NCBI GenBank assembly: GCA_900540865.1
Contig: UQHH01000024.1
Span: forward strand, 1 to 32,853
DNA from: an uncultured Oscillospiraceae bacterium
Lineage (GTDB): Bacteria; Bacillota; Clostridia; Oscillospirales; Acutalibacteraceae
Direction of reading: 5' to 3'
Length of the DNA stretch: 32,853 bases
Shown: positions 23,001-30,382 of the stretch, piece after piece
Position numbering within the stretch: the first letter of the stretch is position 1
How the letters are laid out: each line of letters begins with the position of its first letter
Position numbers and translations under genes: made by a program
The notes under the pieces: generated by a model
The model's input: the letters and a program-made list of their open reading frames with translations, nothing else
Database searches by the model: none
What the model was told of the DNA's origin: nothing

Positions 23001-23806
23001 GTATCCTTGCCGTAAACCTCGCCGCGCGCGTCATAATAGGCGTTGAGCGCCTGCTCGATTACGCCGGAAAGCGCGCCCTTTTCTATGTCAATCTGCTCGA
23101 GCCTTGTCAAAAATGTGGTATGGCGGCAGTGGTCGGACCAGTAGGTGTCGATGACGCGCAGCTCCGTTACGCTCGGGTCGCGTTTTTCCTCGCCGCGGAA
23201 ATAGTCGCGGCAGAAGCATAAATCCTCGAGCGTCATCGCAAAGCCCATGGAGCCGTAATATTCCTGCATCTGCTTGTCCGTAAAAGAAATAAATCCCTCC
23301 ACGCGCTTAACGTCCTCCGGCGCCTGCACCGCCATATCGAGGCTTTCCGGTTTTGTAAGGGAAGCAACGCGCGACTCCACCGGGTTGACCAGATACGCCT
23401 TTACCTTTTCAAAATCCTCGTCGGTAATATCGCCCTTGAGCGCGACCACCTGCGCGGAAAGCACCTGCGGGCGCTCGCCCTGCGTCAAAAGCTGTACGCA
23501 CTGCGCCGCGCTGTCCGCGCGCTGGTCGTACTGCCCCGGCAGGTATTCCTTGGCGAACACGCGCCAGCCCTTTTCGACCGGGAAATCCTCTTCATAGACG
23601 ATGTCCTGGTTCGGCTCGGAAAATATTGTACCCTGCGCGCGCGCAAATTCCTCCTTCGACAGGCCCGATACGTCGTACCTGTTGAGCAGGCGCAGGCCCT
23701 CTATCGCTTTGAGCCCCAGGTTATGGCGCAAATCCCATTTCATCTGGGACGCCTCAACGTCGAAGCCCTCTCTCTTTTCCACGAACACTCTGATTACATC
23801 TGACAT
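20039..23806 (-). CDS. purL: Phosphoribosylformylglycinamidine synthase, single-chain form
   Basis: 1255 residues, the size of the large one-chain FGAM synthase. Fourth step of purine synthesis: FGAR + glutamine + ATP to FGAM. A PurS-like N-terminal region (about 1-140) leads to the linker and two synthase halves (IDTYWSDHCRHTTF, FKNETHNHPTEIEPFGGAATCLGG, NDFGAGGVCVAIGEL, SIGGKDSMSGSF). A C-terminal class I glutamine amidotransferase (about 990-1255) has nucleophile C1096 in LGICNGFQ and the His-Glu pair in SHGEGRF. ATG 23806 follows GGGGG by about 7 nt. It has its own promoter at 23843-23871 with a short leader, leaving no room for a purine riboswitch. The gene is intact. Confidence 0.97.
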   Translation of the reverse strand: MSDVIRVFVEKREGFDVEASQMKWDLRHNLGLKAIEGLRLLNRYDVSGLSKEEFARAQGTIFSEPNQDIVYEEDFPVEKGWRVFAKEYLPGQYDQRADSAAQCVQLLTQGERPQVLSAQVVALKGDITDEDFEKVKAYLVNPVESRVASLTKPESLDMAVQAPEDVKRVEGFISFTDKQMQEYYGSMGFAMTLEDLCFCRDYFRGEEKRDPSVTELRVIDTYWSDHCRHTTFLTRLEQIDIEKGALSGVIEQALNAYYDARGEVYGKDTNRDVSLMDMALAGMKLLRKRGLIPDLDVSEEINACSIEVPVTIDGKTEKWLVQFKNETHNHPTEIEPFGGAATCLGGAIRDPLSGRSYVYQAMRVTGSSDPTIPFKDTIPGKLPTRKITTGAAAGYSSYGNQIGLATGQITELYDPGYAAKRMEIGAVIGASPKRNVVREVPLPGDVIVLLGGRTGRDGCGGATGSSKAHTAQSIETCGAEVQKGNPPTERKIQRLFRREEVSTMIKRCNDFGAGGVCVAIGELADGLTVDLDRVTKKYEGLDGTELAISESQERMAVVLDKKDMEEFIALAGKENLEATAVAEVTESPRLSMTWRGDKIVDLSRAFLNTNGVTQRASAYIASPDKAKNYRRAVPQCLSGMERARAFQENLGRLEVCSQIGLSERFDSSIGAATVLMPFGGRYQLTPQEAMAAKIPLEQGETDDATAMSYGYIPGISRWSPFHGSAYAVVESLSKLLAIGADPLSARLTFQEYFERLYDKPERWGKPAAALLGALTAQLALEIPSIGGKDSMSGSFEQLDVPPTLVSFAVAMTKASKTVSAEFKKAGSAVLFVPVPEDGDTAMPQWDRLKEMYRAVYKLMQDGKILSASVLREGGAAAAVCRMCFGNQIGFTFNHALTMEELFAPLSGGLVLEMEDGATLDAAVQQYVLGKTSEEKQIDIIGAKLALDELIDTWTGKLEKVFPTKAECPKLAFDIPCYTQRNQKAPAIKAARPRVFIPAFPGTNCEVDTARAFEKAGAQADVLIVKNLTPHDIEQTIEQMEKMIRQAQIVMLPGGFSGGDEPDGSGKFIATAFRNPLIAQAVTDLLEQRDGLMLGICNGFQALIKLGLVPYGKITELKETDPTLTFNSIGRHISHMAYTRVTSVKSPWLSGANAGDVFAIPVSHGEGRFAADEETVRALMENGQIATQYVDLSGRPSDDIAYNLNGSVCAIEGITSPDGRVFGKMGHSERKGENLYQNVPFEKDQKLFESGVAYFK

Positions 23807-23842
23807 GTTACGACCCCCATACCGTGTTATTCACTGCCGTCT

Positions 23843-23871
23843 ATTCTACCATAAAGCGCGGCATATGACAA
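23843..23871 (-). promoter_or_regulatory. Predicted promoter of purL
   Basis: On the reverse strand: TTGTCA (23866-23871), 17-bp spacer, TAGAAT (23843-23848). The leader is about 30 nt. Confidence 0.8.
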
Positions 23872-23874
23872 TTC

Positions 23875-23908
23875 AGCCGGAAAAAATTTCAAAGAATCTT
23901 TTCCGGCT
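23875..23908 (-). terminator. Inverted repeat after ribF (weak terminator)
   Basis: Arms AGCCGGAAAA (23875-23884) and TTTTCCGGCT (23899-23908) form a 10-bp stem starting 7 nt past the ribF stop. No T-run follows the stem, so termination may be weak. Confidence 0.4.
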
Positions 23909-23914
23909 TGTTCC

Positions 23915-24844
23915 TTATTCTTTATGAAATTGCTGGCGGGCAAAGACTGCCTTTGCTTCCTCCCCGTTTTTGAGAATCTCCGCTTGGAGCTCCTTTACGC
24001 CTGGGAACTTTTTTTCCGGGCGCAGGAACTCAAGCAGGCGCACCTCTACCTGCCTGCCGTAAAGCTCGCCGCAGTCGAAGCCGGGCATCCAGGTTTCCGC
24101 AAGCGGCCTGTCTGAGCCGACAGTGGGGCGCACGCCGATGTTGGTCACACCGCAGCGTAATTCTCCGCCAATCTCAACAGCGGTAGCGTACACGCCGAAT
24201 TTCGGCAGGATAAAGCCGCCGGGGAACGGCTGGTTGAAGGTGGGCGTCTCCATTTTTCTTCCAAGCTTGTTGCCGTGCGCAACCGTAAAATCGAAGGAAA
24301 ACGGGCGGCCGAGCATGGCGTTTGCGTTTTGAACATCGCCGTCCACTAGCGCCTGCCTGATTCTCGTGGAGCTGACAGGCGCGCTGCCATAGCGCACGGG
24401 CGCAACCGTTTCAACAGGAATATTGTCGCCGCGCGCTATCATCTCGAGCGCGTGCGCGTCGCCTGCACCGCCGCTGCCAAAATGGAAATTGAACCCGCAA
24501 AACAGTTTTTTCGCGCATAATCTATCGATAAGCACCTGTTTTACGAATTCCTGCGGGTTTAAGCTCCTGACATCACTGAAATCTATGATAAAAAGGGCTT
24601 CTATGCCGAGCCTTTCCATTGTGCGCGCCTTGCACGAGGCGGTCATCAGCGCGGGCGGCGCTTCCCCCGTCAGCAAGCCCTGCGGGCTGCTTGCAAAGGT
24701 AAATACCGCGGGGACCAGCCCTTCTTTTTTACAGGCCGCCGCGCGGGATATTACCGCCGCGTGGCCTAAATGGACGCCGTCGAAAAAGCCGAGCGCTATA
24801 CTCGTGGGAGTTTCCAATCGTGCCGGCTCCGTATATATTTTCAT
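23915..24844 (-). CDS. ribF: Bifunctional riboflavin kinase / FAD synthetase
   Basis: 309 residues, the normal length. The N-terminal FAD synthetase domain (about 1-180) has the nucleotidyltransferase motif GFFDGVHLGHAAV and the SSTRIR motif. The C-terminal riboflavin kinase domain (about 185-305) has GNKLGRKMETPTFN and GVTNIGVRPTVGSD. It converts riboflavin to FMN and then FAD in the cytosol. In the kinase motif, METPTFN stands for the more usual GFPTAN, a variation in a conserved place. GGAGG lies 12 nt before ATG 24844, a little far. Last gene of a run with the kinase, membrane and NUDIX genes; no FMN riboswitch is seen. Confidence 0.95.
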   Translation of the reverse strand: MKIYTEPARLETPTSIALGFFDGVHLGHAAVISRAAACKKEGLVPAVFTFASSPQGLLTGEAPPALMTASCKARTMERLGIEALFIIDFSDVRSLNPQEFVKQVLIDRLCAKKLFCGFNFHFGSGGAGDAHALEMIARGDNIPVETVAPVRYGSAPVSSTRIRQALVDGDVQNANAMLGRPFSFDFTVAHGNKLGRKMETPTFNQPFPGGFILPKFGVYATAVEIGGELRCGVTNIGVRPTVGSDRPLAETWMPGFDCGELYGRQVEVRLLEFLRPEKKFPGVKELQAEILKNGEEAKAVFARQQFHKE

Positions 24845-24881
24845 GGACAGCTTTCGCCTCCGTCCTTTCTCATCTAATCAG

Positions 24882-25376
24882 TCAGAGCCTGCTGATGCGC
24901 TCCGCCGCCTCTTTTGGGCTTATGTCAGACACGTCGAGCTTAACCGTGCGGAGCACCCTGTACAGCGGAAGCCGTGAAAGGCTTCTTTCGAGCACATCCC
25001 CGCTTCGTTTTCCCGCTTCTATTTCCTTTTGAAGCCTTTCGGCAAGCGCAGCCTGCCTGCAAACGAGGGAGATATTTTTTACCTCGCAGCCGGTTAAATC
25101 AAGCCTGGATAAAATTTCATCGATAATGCGCTGCTCGTGCAGCACCCAGCAAAAAATGATGTTTTCAAACACCGTACACCTGAGAAAGTTCCCGAGCAGG
25201 CAGCAAATATTGTCGATTACCAGCTTTTTCGTCTCTTCAGTCACTTGAAACGGGGACATATCCCAGCACCAGTCCCCGTCTAGAAACACACTGTCAGGGA
25301 GCTTGTCCCGGAGCATACGGCTGACGGTAGTTTTTCCCACACCCATGGGGCCGCCAATAAAATACAGCCGTTTCAT
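24882..25376 (-). CDS. P-loop nucleotide kinase-like protein
   Basis: 164 residues from ATG 25376, chosen because AGGTGG lies 8 nt upstream; an in-frame GTG at 25388 overlaps that site. The Walker A motif GGPMGVGKTT (8-17) opens the protein, followed by FLDGDWCWDM, where a kinase would bind its substrate, and a basic RxxxxxxRL lid region near ERSLSRLPLYR. It resembles small AAA_33/shikimate-kinase-like proteins that phosphorylate small molecules, but the substrate is unknown. It sits 25 bp after the membrane gene and 37 bp before ribF. Confidence 0.8.
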   Translation of the reverse strand: MKRLYFIGGPMGVGKTTVSRMLRDKLPDSVFLDGDWCWDMSPFQVTEETKKLVIDNICCLLGNFLRCTVFENIIFCWVLHEQRIIDEILSRLDLTGCEVKNISLVCRQAALAERLQKEIEAGKRSGDVLERSLSRLPLYRVLRTVKLDVSDISPKEAAERISRL

Positions 25377-25401
25377 TAATCCATCCACCTGCTTATGTTT
25401 G

Positions 25402-25767
25402 CTACTTTTTGCCGCTGAATGTAAAGATATGCTTGACCTCTATGACCATGGAAACAATGGAAATAATAATCAGCGCAATATCGATTAGCGCGTAAATTAG
25501 GAACGAGCCCTCAAGCTGCACCGAGGTCGGATTGTTCTGCGCCGTCAAAAAGCTGACTACGCCGCCCAGCATCCTGTTAAAGGACGGGTCGCCCCCACCG
25601 GAGCCCATGCCCATATTGATGAGTGTCGACAGTATGAGGAATATGATGAGCATCCCAATCGAGACGCCTGTAAAAATCGGCTTTGTGGGCTTATTGATGA
25701 TACAGTAAATCAAAACGCACAGTATGATGGTCGTCGCCGCAATGACGACAATGGGATTGATGAGCAT
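25402..25767 (-). CDS. Small membrane protein of unknown function
   Basis: 121 residues, not recognised. Three predicted membrane helices: about 4-24 (INPIVVIAATTIILCVLIYCI), 32-52 (FTGVSIGMLIIFLILSTLI) and 92-112 (FLIYALIDIALIIISIVSMVI), with a Gly/Ser/Asn-rich segment between the second and third. ATG 25767 is 7 nt after GGAGGT; the in-frame GTG 25776 overlaps that site. The position between the NUDIX and kinase genes gives no clear functional hint. Confidence 0.75.
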   Translation of the reverse strand: MLINPIVVIAATTIILCVLIYCIINKPTKPIFTGVSIGMLIIFLILSTLINMGMGSGGGDPSFNRMLGGVVSFLTAQNNPTSVQLEGSFLIYALIDIALIIISIVSMVIEVKHIFTFSGKK

Positions 25768-25809
25768 GAATACCACCTCCGCGGGGTCAAAGCTTTTTCT
25801 TATTTTGCC

Positions 25810-25838
25810 GCGGGTACGGTCATACCGTACCGCTTTTT
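25810..25838 (+). terminator. Hairpin with a + strand T-run overlapping the NUDIX stop codon
   Basis: GCGGGTACGGT (25810-25820), loop CAT, ACCGTACCGC (25824-25833) with one bulge, then TTTTT on the + strand. No + strand gene ends here, and on the reverse strand no T-run follows. Its meaning is unclear. Confidence 0.4.
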
Positions 25839-26365
25839 AACAGCAGCGCGGTTTTCAGCACCGCCGTCTGTGTTTTTGCGTCTGGAATTTGATTTTGGAG
25901 CACCATCTCCACCGCTTTTTCCAGCGGTATTTTTTCCATATTTAAAAATTCGTCCTCGTCGGGCGACGGCTGCCTGACGCTTTCCACCCGGCAGAAATAG
26001 AGATGGATGATTTCCGCACAGTAGCCGGGAGAGGGGTATAGCTGCCCGAGCGGGTAATAGCTGTGCCCTACGGCGCCCGTCTCCTCCAAAAGCTCCCGCT
26101 TGCCGTTTTCAAGCGGATTCTGTCCCGGCTCCAGCTTGCCCGCGGGCAGCTCGAGCACAACCTCATGATACGGGTAGCGGAACTGCCTGACAAACAGCAG
26201 CTCGTTTTCTTCCGTAAGCGCGGCGACACAAACGCCGCCGGGATGCCCGACGACCTCCCTGCTCGCTTTCCTGCCGTTTTCCAGCTCCACCTCGTCGAGC
26301 GTTACGTCGATGATGCGGCCTTTAAACACTTCCTTGCTATGCAGCGTCTTTTCATATAACTTCAT
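25820..26365 (-). CDS. NUDIX hydrolase, ADP-ribose pyrophosphatase type
   Basis: 181 residues from ATG 26365, with AGGAAGGA about 8 nt upstream; an earlier in-frame start at 26416 lacks a good site. The NUDIX box is GKLEPGQNPLENGKRELLEETG, with the catalytic RELLEE intact. The usual first Glu of the box (G-x5-E) is Gln here. The substrate-recognition segments VVGHPGGVCV, FVRQFRYPYHEVVLELPAG and LYPSPGYCAEIIHLY are typical of ADP-ribose pyrophosphatases, which give AMP and ribose 5-phosphate. First gene of the NUDIX-membrane-kinase-ribF run and divergent from the M14 peptidase. Confidence 0.92.
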   Translation of the reverse strand: MKLYEKTLHSKEVFKGRIIDVTLDEVELENGRKASREVVGHPGGVCVAALTEENELLFVRQFRYPYHEVVLELPAGKLEPGQNPLENGKRELLEETGAVGHSYYPLGQLYPSPGYCAEIIHLYFCRVESVRQPSPDEDEFLNMEKIPLEKAVEMVLQNQIPDAKTQTAVLKTALLLKSGTV

Positions 26366-26487
26366 ATTAAGCTTCCTTCCTGCCCGGGGCATTCGCATAT
26401 TATGCTCCTGAGTCACATACCTATATAAGGGTATCGTATCCCTACAAACAGCGCGTGTTTTGTCACATTTTACGGAGGTGACTTTTT

Positions 26488-27393
26488 ATGACAAAAAACA
26501 AAGGTTTTTTTGCTGCCGCGGACGATAAGCACCGCGCACAGCTTTCAGAGGAGCTTAGGCGGCGGTACCATTTCTTAAAGCGCGGCGTCGTCGGCCAAAG
26601 CCGCTGCGGACGTGAAATAGAGGCGTTTGCGCTTGGCAGCGAAGAGGAGGCCGTCCTCTACTGCGGCGCGTTCCACGGGATGGAGTGGATTACAAGCCTT
26701 CTGTTATATAAATACCTCGACTGCGTCTGCGCGGCGGCGGACCGTGGAGGCTGTGTTTCACAGATTAAGCTGACGCGCTTTTTAAAGCGGCGGGGGCTGG
26801 TCGTCATACCGTGCGTGAATCCGGACGGGGTGGAAATATCCCTCCACGGCGCGCAGTCGGCGGGCGCATACGCAAACCTTGTAAGCCATGTTTCCGGCGG
26901 TAAAACGGCGCGCTGGCAGGCAAACGCCGCCGGCGTCGATTTAAACCACAACTATGACGCGGGCTGGCAGGCGCTGCACAACGCGGAGCAAAAAGCCGGC
27001 TTTGTTTCCCCAGGCCCGACACGGTTCGGCGGGGAACAGCCGGAAAGCGAGCCGGAAACGCAGGCAATGTGCGCCTTCTGCCGGAAAAACAACATCCGCC
27101 ACGCAGTTGCCTTCCACAGCCAGGGGGAGGAAATCTATTGGCATTTCGGGGAAAACACGCCTGAGCGCGCCGGCGTTATGGCGGCCGTCATGGCAAGGAG
27201 CAGCGGTTATAAAAAATCAAGTCCAGAGGGCCTTGCCGTAGGCGGAGGGTTCAAGGACTGGTTTATCACGGAATTCAAGCGTCCCGCCTTTACGGTTGAG
27301 GTGGGAAAGGGGCGCAACCCACTTCCCCTGGAAGACCTCGGCCCGATTTACGACAAGATAGAGGAAATGATGACTTTATGCCTTATTATGTGA
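26488..27393 (+). CDS. M14-family zinc carboxypeptidase
   Basis: 301 residues. Zinc ligands are in GAFHGMEW (HxxE) and in AVAFHSQG (third ligand His). The substrate-binding region reads GVDLNHNYDAGW and the catalytic Glu lies in FTVEVGKG. No signal peptide is evident, so the enzyme appears cytosolic. The size and motifs fit the bacterial group acting on gamma-D-Glu/diaminopimelate peptides from cell-wall recycling, but the substrate is inferred. GGAGG is 9 nt before ATG 26488. It is divergent from the NUDIX gene, and no clear promoter was found in the 122-bp gap. Confidence 0.9.
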   Translation: MTKNKGFFAAADDKHRAQLSEELRRRYHFLKRGVVGQSRCGREIEAFALGSEEEAVLYCGAFHGMEWITSLLLYKYLDCVCAAADRGGCVSQIKLTRFLKRRGLVVIPCVNPDGVEISLHGAQSAGAYANLVSHVSGGKTARWQANAAGVDLNHNYDAGWQALHNAEQKAGFVSPGPTRFGGEQPESEPETQAMCAFCRKNNIRHAVAFHSQGEEIYWHFGENTPERAGVMAAVMARSSGYKKSSPEGLAVGGGFKDWFITEFKRPAFTVEVGKGRNPLPLEDLGPIYDKIEEMMTLCLIM

Positions 27394-27478
27394 TGGCAAA
27401 GGGGAACAGCCACCACATTTTGTATTTATTATACCAAGTAAGTAACAATAATGCAACGAATTTGTAATGTATCTGTAG

Positions 27479-27507
27479 TTGCCTCACGGCGGGAACCATG
27501 GTAAAAT
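27479..27507 (+). promoter_or_regulatory. Orphan promoter in the gap between the M14 peptidase and asnB
   Basis: TTGCCT (27479-27484), 17-bp spacer, TAAAAT (27502-27507). No open reading frame follows before the terminator at 27599. Confidence 0.55.
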
Positions 27508-27513
27508 TTGTTC

Positions 27514-27634
27514 AGTGAAAGAAATTCCCATTTATTTATGATTTGATTACAAGCACACAAGGTCTGTGTATTATATTTTTTGGACTCTTCCTAAAATTGA
27601 ACTGTAAACGGGTTCCCGTTTACAGTTCTTTTTT
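27514..27634 (+). ncRNA. Candidate small RNA of about 120 nt
   Basis: It is bounded by the orphan promoter at 27479-27507 and a very strong terminator at 27599-27634. The body is AT-rich with no start codon plus ribosome-binding site; the only ATG frame (27538) stops after two codons. Alternatively the promoter is fortuitous and the terminator serves the M14 gene, which ends 205 bp upstream. Confidence 0.4.
27599..27634 (+). terminator. Very strong terminator
   Basis: A perfect 14-bp stem, GAACTGTAAACGGG (27599-27612) and CCCGTTTACAGTTC (27615-27628), with a TT centre, then TTTTTT. Confidence 0.9.
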
Positions 27635-27643
27635 GTTTTAAAA

Positions 27644-27696
27644 CCCCCGGCCGGGGCTGTTCACTGTTCAGTCCGCGGCGCGGGGGCGTTTTTTAT
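27644..27696. terminator. Terminator of asnB (probably bidirectional)
   Basis: CCCCCG-GCCG (27644-27653) pairs with CGGC-G-CGGGGG (27676-27686) with one bulged G. TTTTAAAA follows on the reverse strand and TTTTTT on the + strand. Confidence 0.75.
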
Positions 27697-29528
27697 GCTT
27701 CGTCCTTAAAGTAAATGTTGTACCACACAAGGAAAATATAAATCGTCCAGACCTTTCGGCTGTTGTCCTCTTTGCCGCTGTAATGCTCGTCGAGGAAGCC
27801 TGTGATGACGTCGGGGTTGAAAAACTTTTTGGCCGTATCGGAATGGAACATCTCCTTCACGACGTTATAATATCTTTCATCCCGGAGCCACACGCGCGTC
27901 GGCACGGGGAACCCGAGCTTTTCCTTCTGCGCCGTTTCGGGCGGCAGATGGCGCATAGCGGCCTGCCGCATGGCGTATTTTGTATTCTCGCGGTTGACCC
28001 TGAGTCTTGTAGGAAGGGAGGACGCGACCTTGAACACCTCTTTGTCCAAAAACGGCACACGCAGCTCCAGGGAGTTTGCCATGCTCATGCGGTCCGCCTT
28101 GAGCAGAATATCGCCGACCATCCAGAGGTTGATGTCGAGGTACTGCATTTTCGTGACCTCGTCGTAATCTTTCACCCTATCGTAATATTTTTTACACAAA
28201 TCCTGCGGCTTAGTCACGATGGACGGGTCTTTCAGGATGCGCTTTTTGTCGTCCGCGTCGTACATAAACGCGTTGCCGATGAATTTTTCCTCAATCGGGC
28301 GCGCGCCGCGCATAATAAACCCGCGGCCCTTGATGTCAGGCAGCTTTTTTGCGAAGCGGTAGAGCGCCATGCGCAGCTTGTAGGGCAGGAGCCGCTGGTA
28401 CCACTTGAAAACGCGCGGCTCGTTGTATACGGTGTATCCGCCGAACAGCTCGTCGGCGCCCTCGCCGGACAGCACGACCTTGACCGATTCGCTCGCAAGC
28501 TTTGACACGAAGTAAAGCGCGATGCAGGACGGGTCGGCAAGCGGCTGGTCCATATGGTACTGCACCTTCTCGATGCTGCCCCAGAATTCCTCTGAGGTAA
28601 TCAGCTTTGTCCGGTGGTCTACGCCGATTTTCTCCGACAACCGCTTTGCCCAGCTGATTTCGTTGTAACGCTCGCCGAAATCGAACCCGACGGTAAACGT
28701 CTTTTGGTCGGCAAAATAGGTGGAAACGTAGCTTGAATCGACGCCGCTGGACAAAAAGCAGCCAACCTCTACGTCCGATATTTTATGCGCGTTTACAGAG
28801 TTTTCAAACACCTGCTCTATTTTATCGACGGCTTCCTCCTCCGTCATGCTCTCGTCCGGATGGAATTGCGGCTCAAAATAGCGCGTCGTCGTGACCTTGC
28901 CGTCCTTATACCAAAGGTAATGGCCGGGCAAAAGGCAGTATACGCCCTCGAAGAACGTTTCGGGCGGCACCACATACTGGAAGGAAAGGTAATTGTCGAG
29001 CGCGCGGTAATTGAATTTTTTCTCAAAACCCGGGAACTGCAGAAGGCTCTTGATTTCAGAGCCGTAGACAAAGCTGTCCCCTACCTGCGTGTAGTGCATC
29101 GGCTTGATGCCAAAGAAATCGCGCGCGATAAACAGGGACTTGTCCTTTTTATTGTAAATGGCAAACCCGAACATTCCCCTCAAGCGGTCGAGCAGCTTTT
29201 CGCCCCACTGCTCAAAGCCATGCAGCAGCACCTCGCTGTCCGTTTCGGTGGAAAAAACGTGCCCCTGCGCAAGCAGCTCCCCGCGCAGCTCTTTATAATT
29301 GTAAATCTCGCCGTTGAAGGTTAAAACAAGCGTTTGGTCCTCGTTATATATCGGCTGGTGCCCGGTGCCCAAATCGATGATGCTCAGGCGCCTGAAGCCC
29401 ATGGAGATGTCTTCGTCCAGATAAAAACCGTTGTCGTCCGGCCCCCTGTGGGTGATGACCTCGGTCATATTTTTAATCGTTTCATCCCGGTCTATAATCT
29501 GTCCCGTAAATCCGCAGATTCCGCACAT
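27693..29528 (-). CDS. asnB: Asparagine synthetase, glutamine-hydrolysing
   Basis: 611 residues. It makes asparagine from aspartate, glutamine and ATP. The start is ATG 29528 because the product must begin MCGICGF: C2 becomes the N-terminal nucleophile of the class II amidotransferase domain (about 1-210, with THRGPDDNG and FNGEIYN). GGGAG lies upstream; the frame extends further upstream but that would bury the cysteine and cover the promoter. The synthetase domain (about 230-600) has the PP-loop SSGVDSS and LSGEGADELFGGY. The gene is intact and apparently monocistronic, with its own promoter and terminator. Confidence 0.96.
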   Translation of the reverse strand: MCGICGFTGQIIDRDETIKNMTEVITHRGPDDNGFYLDEDISMGFRRLSIIDLGTGHQPIYNEDQTLVLTFNGEIYNYKELRGELLAQGHVFSTETDSEVLLHGFEQWGEKLLDRLRGMFGFAIYNKKDKSLFIARDFFGIKPMHYTQVGDSFVYGSEIKSLLQFPGFEKKFNYRALDNYLSFQYVVPPETFFEGVYCLLPGHYLWYKDGKVTTTRYFEPQFHPDESMTEEEAVDKIEQVFENSVNAHKISDVEVGCFLSSGVDSSYVSTYFADQKTFTVGFDFGERYNEISWAKRLSEKIGVDHRTKLITSEEFWGSIEKVQYHMDQPLADPSCIALYFVSKLASESVKVVLSGEGADELFGGYTVYNEPRVFKWYQRLLPYKLRMALYRFAKKLPDIKGRGFIMRGARPIEEKFIGNAFMYDADDKKRILKDPSIVTKPQDLCKKYYDRVKDYDEVTKMQYLDINLWMVGDILLKADRMSMANSLELRVPFLDKEVFKVASSLPTRLRVNRENTKYAMRQAAMRHLPPETAQKEKLGFPVPTRVWLRDERYYNVVKEMFHSDTAKKFFNPDVITGFLDEHYSGKEDNSRKVWTIYIFLVWYNIYFKDEA

Positions 29529-29583
29529 GTCGTATCGCTCCCTTTTTTCCGCTGTGGAAAACGTTTTGCTGTCATAATTAAAA

Positions 29584-29612
29584 ATTCTACCACATCGCGG
29601 GAGCCCTTGCAA
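29584..29612 (-). promoter_or_regulatory. Predicted promoter of asnB
   Basis: On the reverse strand: TTGCAA (29607-29612), 17-bp spacer, TAGAAT (29584-29589). The leader is about 50 nt. Confidence 0.8.
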
Positions 29613-29653
29613 GCGTTTTACCGCCTTTATGCAGGAATGATACATCCCCCCAT

Positions 29654-29699
29654 AAAAAGGGAGCCGCCGCTGTAAAAGGGCCAGGCCCTTAGCGGCGGC
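29654..29699 (-). terminator. Terminator of the GntR/ABC operon
   Basis: The outer stem is GCCGCCGCT (29663-29671) with AGCGGCGGC (29691-29699); the inner stem is AAGGGCC/GGCCCTT. On the reverse strand it is followed by CTCCCTTTTTATG. Confidence 0.8.
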
Positions 29700-29707
29700 G
29701 GTTCTTA

Positions 29708-30382
29708 TTAATACTCCTTACGCTTTACGACAGCAAAGGAAATCCACAGGGAAATCGCGAGCATCAGGGCGCATGCCGCGGCTGTAATTAACAGGGTCAG
29801 CCAAAAATTGTCCAAGATGAATGAGAGCCTTTCTATTCCCTCGTTACTATCTATCCTTATGTTACTGAGTACCCCTGTTTTGCTTAAAATAAGCACTGCT
29901 CCAACAGGGACCATAATCATGAGCATCATGACGATTCGGCCTTTTTCCGTCCCTAATTTTATCATAATTGGCATTAATACGGATAAGAAAAGGCATCCTA
30001 TGGCAACCGCAAGCACCAGCATCAGTACGGATTCCGTATAGTTAACAGGGTAAACTGACAGCCAGGGAAATAAAAGGATAATAAATATGACCATCAGCAA
30101 GAGCGATATGCCCAGTAAGATAAGGCCGAGTAAATATTTGCCCGCGACCAGCTTTTTACGCGTAACCGGCATGGAAAGCGCGTACTTTTCCCAACCGGCG
30201 CGCTCGTCATACGCGAGCGCCGTTACGGGAAGCATCATTGCAAGGATAATGAAGTATAGGGTGGAAAACAATTGCATCGATGGATTAAATAAAGATGCTG
30301 ACAGCAGTACAATCTCAATAATGAGGTAAAGCAGCGCGGTTTTTCTAAGCACCAGCAAATCCTTTAAAATCAGGCCTTTCAT
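29708..30382 (-). CDS. ABC-2-type transporter permease
   Basis: 224 residues with six predicted membrane helices: about 14-32, 40-58, 85-108, 116-136, 145-167 and 195-218. The start is MKGLILKDLLVLRK, typical of ABC-2 permeases, and the first loop has YDERAGWEKYALSMPVTRKKLVAGKY, the cytosolic coupling segment common in this family. ATG 30382 overlaps the ATPase stop (ATGA), so translation is coupled. Two copies would pair with two ATPases to form an exporter in the cytoplasmic membrane. The cargo is unknown; related operons with YtrA-type regulators respond to cell-wall antibiotics or peptides. Confidence 0.9.
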   Translation of the reverse strand: MKGLILKDLLVLRKTALLYLIIEIVLLSASLFNPSMQLFSTLYFIILAMMLPVTALAYDERAGWEKYALSMPVTRKKLVAGKYLLGLILLGISLLLMVIFIILLFPWLSVYPVNYTESVLMLVLAVAIGCLFLSVLMPIMIKLGTEKGRIVMMLMIMVPVGAVLILSKTGVLSNIRIDSNEGIERLSFILDNFWLTLLITAAACALMLAISLWISFAVVKRKEY

